From Nitrosomonadales bacterium (GTDB taxonomy: Bacteria; Pseudomonadota; Gammaproteobacteria; Burkholderiales; SG8-41), in contig VFLF01000556.1 of NCBI GenBank assembly GCA_009885185.1, positions 1-7,698 on the forward strand: 7,698 nt of DNA. The letters run 5' to 3'. Below, one piece after another: positions 6,448 through 7,698 of the stretch (positions are counted from its first letter, which is position 1; each line of letters starts with the position of its first letter). The notes below the pieces were generated by a model, which did not search any database, was not told the DNA's origin, and worked only from the letters and a program-made list of their open reading frames with translations. The position numbers and the translations under genes are program-made.

Positions 6448-7314
6448 ATGCCGGTTATTTCATCACTCACCCGTTTGCGGGCCTTGGTATTACTCGCCGC
6501 CGTGTTGTGCGCGCCGAGCGCACACGCGCAAATCAAAGAGGCCGAACGCACCGGCGGCCCCTATGTGCCCACGCCGCAAGTAGTGGTGGATCAGATGCTG
6601 CGCTTTAGCGGCGTGGCCGCGAAAGACTTTGTGATCGATCTGGGTTCCGGCGACGGCGTGATCGTACTGACGGCAGCGCAGCAGATGAAGGCGAGCGGCA
6701 TGGGTCTGGAAATCGACCCCGCGCTGGTGACGCTGTCGAATGCTTCGGCCAAGAAACTCGGCGTCGCGGATCGCGCCACCTTTCACGTGCAGGATGTGTT
6801 CAAGGCCGACCTGTCGCGCGCCACCGTAGTGACGCTATACCTGTTGCCCAGCATGATGATGAATCTGCGCAACAAGATTTACAACGAACTGCGCCCCGGC
6901 GCGCGCGTGGTGTCGCATGACTACCACTTCGGCGACTGGGAGGCCGACGACCGCATCACCTTTGACGTGCCGGAAAAAGAGCCGATCAACGGCGTGCCCA
7001 GCGCGACGCTCTACCTGTGGACGATCCCGGCCAAAGTGTCAGGGCGCTGGGAGATCAAAGTCGATGGCGCCGACGCCGCGCGCGAGGTCGAGCTGTCGCA
7101 GAATTTTCATCGGGTGAACGGCACGCTGCCCAATGCAAAAAGCGTGGGCATTTCCGATGTAGTAGTGAAGGGCGAAGCCATCACCTTTTCGATCTGGAAC
7201 GGCTCGGTGCGGCATCACTATCGTGGCACGGTAAGGGGCGGTGTGATGGGCGGGATGGTGAATCTGGATGGGAAAGAGGCGAAGTGGCAGGCGGTGCGGA
7301 TGGGGCAGAAATAG
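6448..7314 (+). CDS. Exported class I SAM-dependent methyltransferase-like protein with C-terminal beta-rich domain
   Basis: 288 residues with an excellent ribosome site (AGGAG 6436-6440, 7 nt before ATG). Residues 1-27 are a Sec signal peptide ending AHA before Gln28. The methyltransferase fold follows: PYVPTPQVVVDQML (38-51), motif I VIDLGSGDG (62-70), acidic motif II GLEID (86-90, Glu88 expected to hold the SAM ribose), QDVF (115-118), VVTLYLLPSMMMNLRNKI (127-144) and RPGARVVSHDYHFGDW (149-164). The order and wording resemble the FAM173 group, whose mitochondrial members methylate lysines, though Val71 stands where that group usually has Arg. Residues from about 195 to the end form a separate Gly-rich, probably beta-sheet domain (ISDVVVKGEAITFSIW, then HHYRGTVRGGVMGGMV). 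Export of an apparently intact SAM site is odd because SAM is cytoplasmic. Substrate and activity are unknown. Confidence 0.85.
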   Translation: MPVISSLTRLRALVLLAAVLCAPSAHAQIKEAERTGGPYVPTPQVVVDQMLRFSGVAAKDFVIDLGSGDGVIVLTAAQQMKASGMGLEIDPALVTLSNASAKKLGVADRATFHVQDVFKADLSRATVVTLYLLPSMMMNLRNKIYNELRPGARVVSHDYHFGDWEADDRITFDVPEKEPINGVPSATLYLWTIPAKVSGRWEIKVDGADAAREVELSQNFHRVNGTLPNAKSVGISDVVVKGEAITFSIWNGSVRHHYRGTVRGGVMGGMVNLDGKEAKWQAVRMGQK

Positions 7315-7332
7315 TTGTAGCCAACTACAACT
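7313..7332 (+). other. Perfect stem-loop overlapping the methyltransferase stop codon
   Basis: AGTTGTAG (7313-7320) pairs perfectly with CTACAACT (7325-7332) around the loop CCAA, beginning inside the TAG stop (7312-7314). There is no T-run after it (GGGG follows), so it is a poor intrinsic terminator but could protect the mRNA 3' end or aid termination. Confidence 0.5.
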
Positions 7333-7338
7333 GGGGAT

Positions 7339-7358
7339 ATTTACGAAAGTCGGTAAAT
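7339..7358. other. Short stem-loop in the non-coding tail
   Basis: ATTTAC (7339-7344) pairs with GTAAAT (7353-7358) across an 8-nt loop. This is the only other local structure seen in 7333-7406, a stretch with lower GC than the genes and no credible ORF. A 6-bp AT-rich stem may be chance. Confidence 0.2.
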
Positions 7359-7406
7359 CTACATTAAATCAATATGTTGTGAATAATCCCTCGGGTAAGA
7401 AAACTC

Positions 7407-7436
7407 TTGACGGCGATGTACCACGTGATGCATTAT
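7407..7436 (+). promoter_or_regulatory. Sigma-70-like promoter for the candidate small RNA
   Basis: TTGACG (7407-7412) and CATTAT (7431-7436) are separated by 18 bp, matching the -35 and -10 consensus at 5/6 and 4/6. Transcription would begin near 7443, just before the structured segment that ends at the terminator. There is no protein gene downstream that this promoter would obviously serve. Confidence 0.45.
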
Positions 7437-7565
7437 TATTCCGTACGAAAAAAAACCTCCTCCATCGGTTTTGGACGCCGATGCCCAAAGGCACTGTCAG
7501 GACGTATAGGATATTGGAATTCCTATGCGAGGGAACCGCGACAGGCGCCAGTGGTGGAGGCTAAG

Positions 7566-7575
7566 GCACTAGTGC
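7566..7575. repeat. 10-bp perfect palindrome just before the terminator
   Basis: GCACTAGTGC is self-complementary and sits between the structured RNA segment and the terminator hairpin. GGCACT is also found at 7490-7495. It could be a protein-binding dyad or a chance palindrome. Confidence 0.3.
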
Positions 7576-7576
7576 A

Positions 7577-7605
7577 TGAAAACCCCGCTTTTGCGGGGTT
7601 TTTCA
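7577..7605 (+). terminator. Strong intrinsic terminator (bidirectional)
   Basis: AAAACCCCGC (7579-7588) pairs perfectly with GCGGGGTTTT (7593-7602) around TTTT, followed by T, C, A and a further T-run to 7610. The A-run on the 5' side means it could also stop transcription arriving on the minus strand. Confidence 0.85.
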
Positions 7606-7610
7606 TTTTT

Positions 7611-7687
7611 CCCGCAACCACATTCTTAAACCACTACAGCTTGTGGATTAAGCCGGATTTCCAACGAATTCTAGTGGCGGGTTTTTT
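7611..7687 (+). terminator. Second hairpin domain ending in a T-run (possible tandem terminator or RNA 3' end)
   Basis: CCCG (7611-7614) and CCAC (7618-7621) pair with GTGG (7674-7677) and CGGG (7678-7681), giving eight pairs with a 3-nt bulge, followed by six T (7682-7687). Enclosed is a hairpin, CTTAA-A-CCAC (7625-7634) with GTGG-A-TTAAG (7643-7652), nine pairs and one A-A mismatch. The loop between the outer arms is long for a terminator, so this may be the 3' end of a separate small RNA or a fortuitous fold. The window ends 11 nt later. Confidence 0.3.
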
Positions 7688-7698
7688 ATAACGCAACA

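Larger units (their letters stand above)
7443..7605 (+). ncRNA. Candidate structured small RNA, family not recognised
   Basis: Between a promoter-like pair and a strong terminator lies about 160 nt that folds as a branched RNA. A closing helix is CCTCC-T-CCA (7456-7464) with TGG-T-GGAGG (7552-7560), 8 pairs and one mismatch. Inside are a hairpin CATCGG/CCGATG (7463-7468/7478-7483, sharing two bases with the closing helix), an arm GGC-A-CTGTC (7490-7498) with GACAG-GC-GCC (7540-7549), and within that arm a 9-bp hairpin CGTATAGGA/TCCTATGCG (7503-7511/7521-7529, one G-U pair). Six GGA trinucleotides occur, two of them in the apical loops (TTTTGGACG and TATTGGAAT), as in CsrA-binding RNAs, but the flanking consensus is weak. 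It does not match my memory of 6S, tmRNA, SRP, RNase P or common riboswitch cores. Boundaries are estimates. Confidence 0.45.

Noticed and set aside
7456..7560. Cobalamin riboswitch, 6S RNA, tmRNA, tRNA or integron attC site
   Set aside because: Short resemblances such as GGCACTGTC occur, but the defining cores, lengths, T-loop or core-site motifs were not found.
7268..7564. 98-codon plus-strand ORF overlapping the end of the methyltransferase gene
   Set aside because: It begins inside a clear gene in another frame, has no ribosome site and no recognisable protein pattern.
7407..7691. 94-codon plus-strand ORF from TTG
   Set aside because: Its start is the -35 box, it has no ribosome site, and it reads through a perfect intrinsic terminator and a second hairpin. 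The structure fits non-coding RNA better, though a small peptide cannot be fully excluded.

Overview
The window reads as a chromosomal segment of a GC-rich betaproteobacterium, most likely of Burkholderiales type. This is inferred from the two tandem Bug/TctC solute receptors next to TctB and TctA, the overall codon use and the gene styles. No species can be assigned from the sequence alone.

Layout. Positions 1-753 hold the 3' part of a first TctC/Bug receptor gene, cut by the window edge. A complete second TctC receptor (786-1769), TctB (1912-2385) and TctA (2472-3998) follow on the same strand and together make a tripartite tricarboxylate transporter. A 12-helix-type MFS transporter (4026-5258) comes 27 nt after tctA, possibly in the same transcript. 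It converges on, and overlaps by 11 nt, a minus-strand periplasmic lytic transglycosylase (5248-5997). A divergent promoter region leads into a small exported protein of unknown function (6076-6414) and an exported SAM-methyltransferase-like protein (6448-7314). The last 384 bases hold no convincing protein gene but are rich in RNA structure: a promoter-like TTGACG/CATTAT pair, a branched foldable stretch, a strong intrinsic terminator, then a second hairpin domain ending in a T-run at the window edge.

How the genes fit together. TctC captures a carboxylate in the periplasm and delivers it to the TctA/TctB membrane complex. Each internal junction of this operon carries an intergenic repeat or hairpin (1793-1885 and 2388-2461), and the tctC2-tctB-tctA block is bracketed by an exact 19-bp inverted repeat (771-789 and 3993-4011) that contains the tctC2 start codon and the tctA stop codon. 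The second half of the window is envelope-related: cell-wall cleavage, a small exported protein, and a puzzling exported methyltransferase.

The observations most worth checking are the unassigned candidate small RNA near 7443-7605, the 19-bp inverted repeat bracketing the transporter block, and the signal-peptide-bearing methyltransferase. None of these is proven by sequence reading alone.
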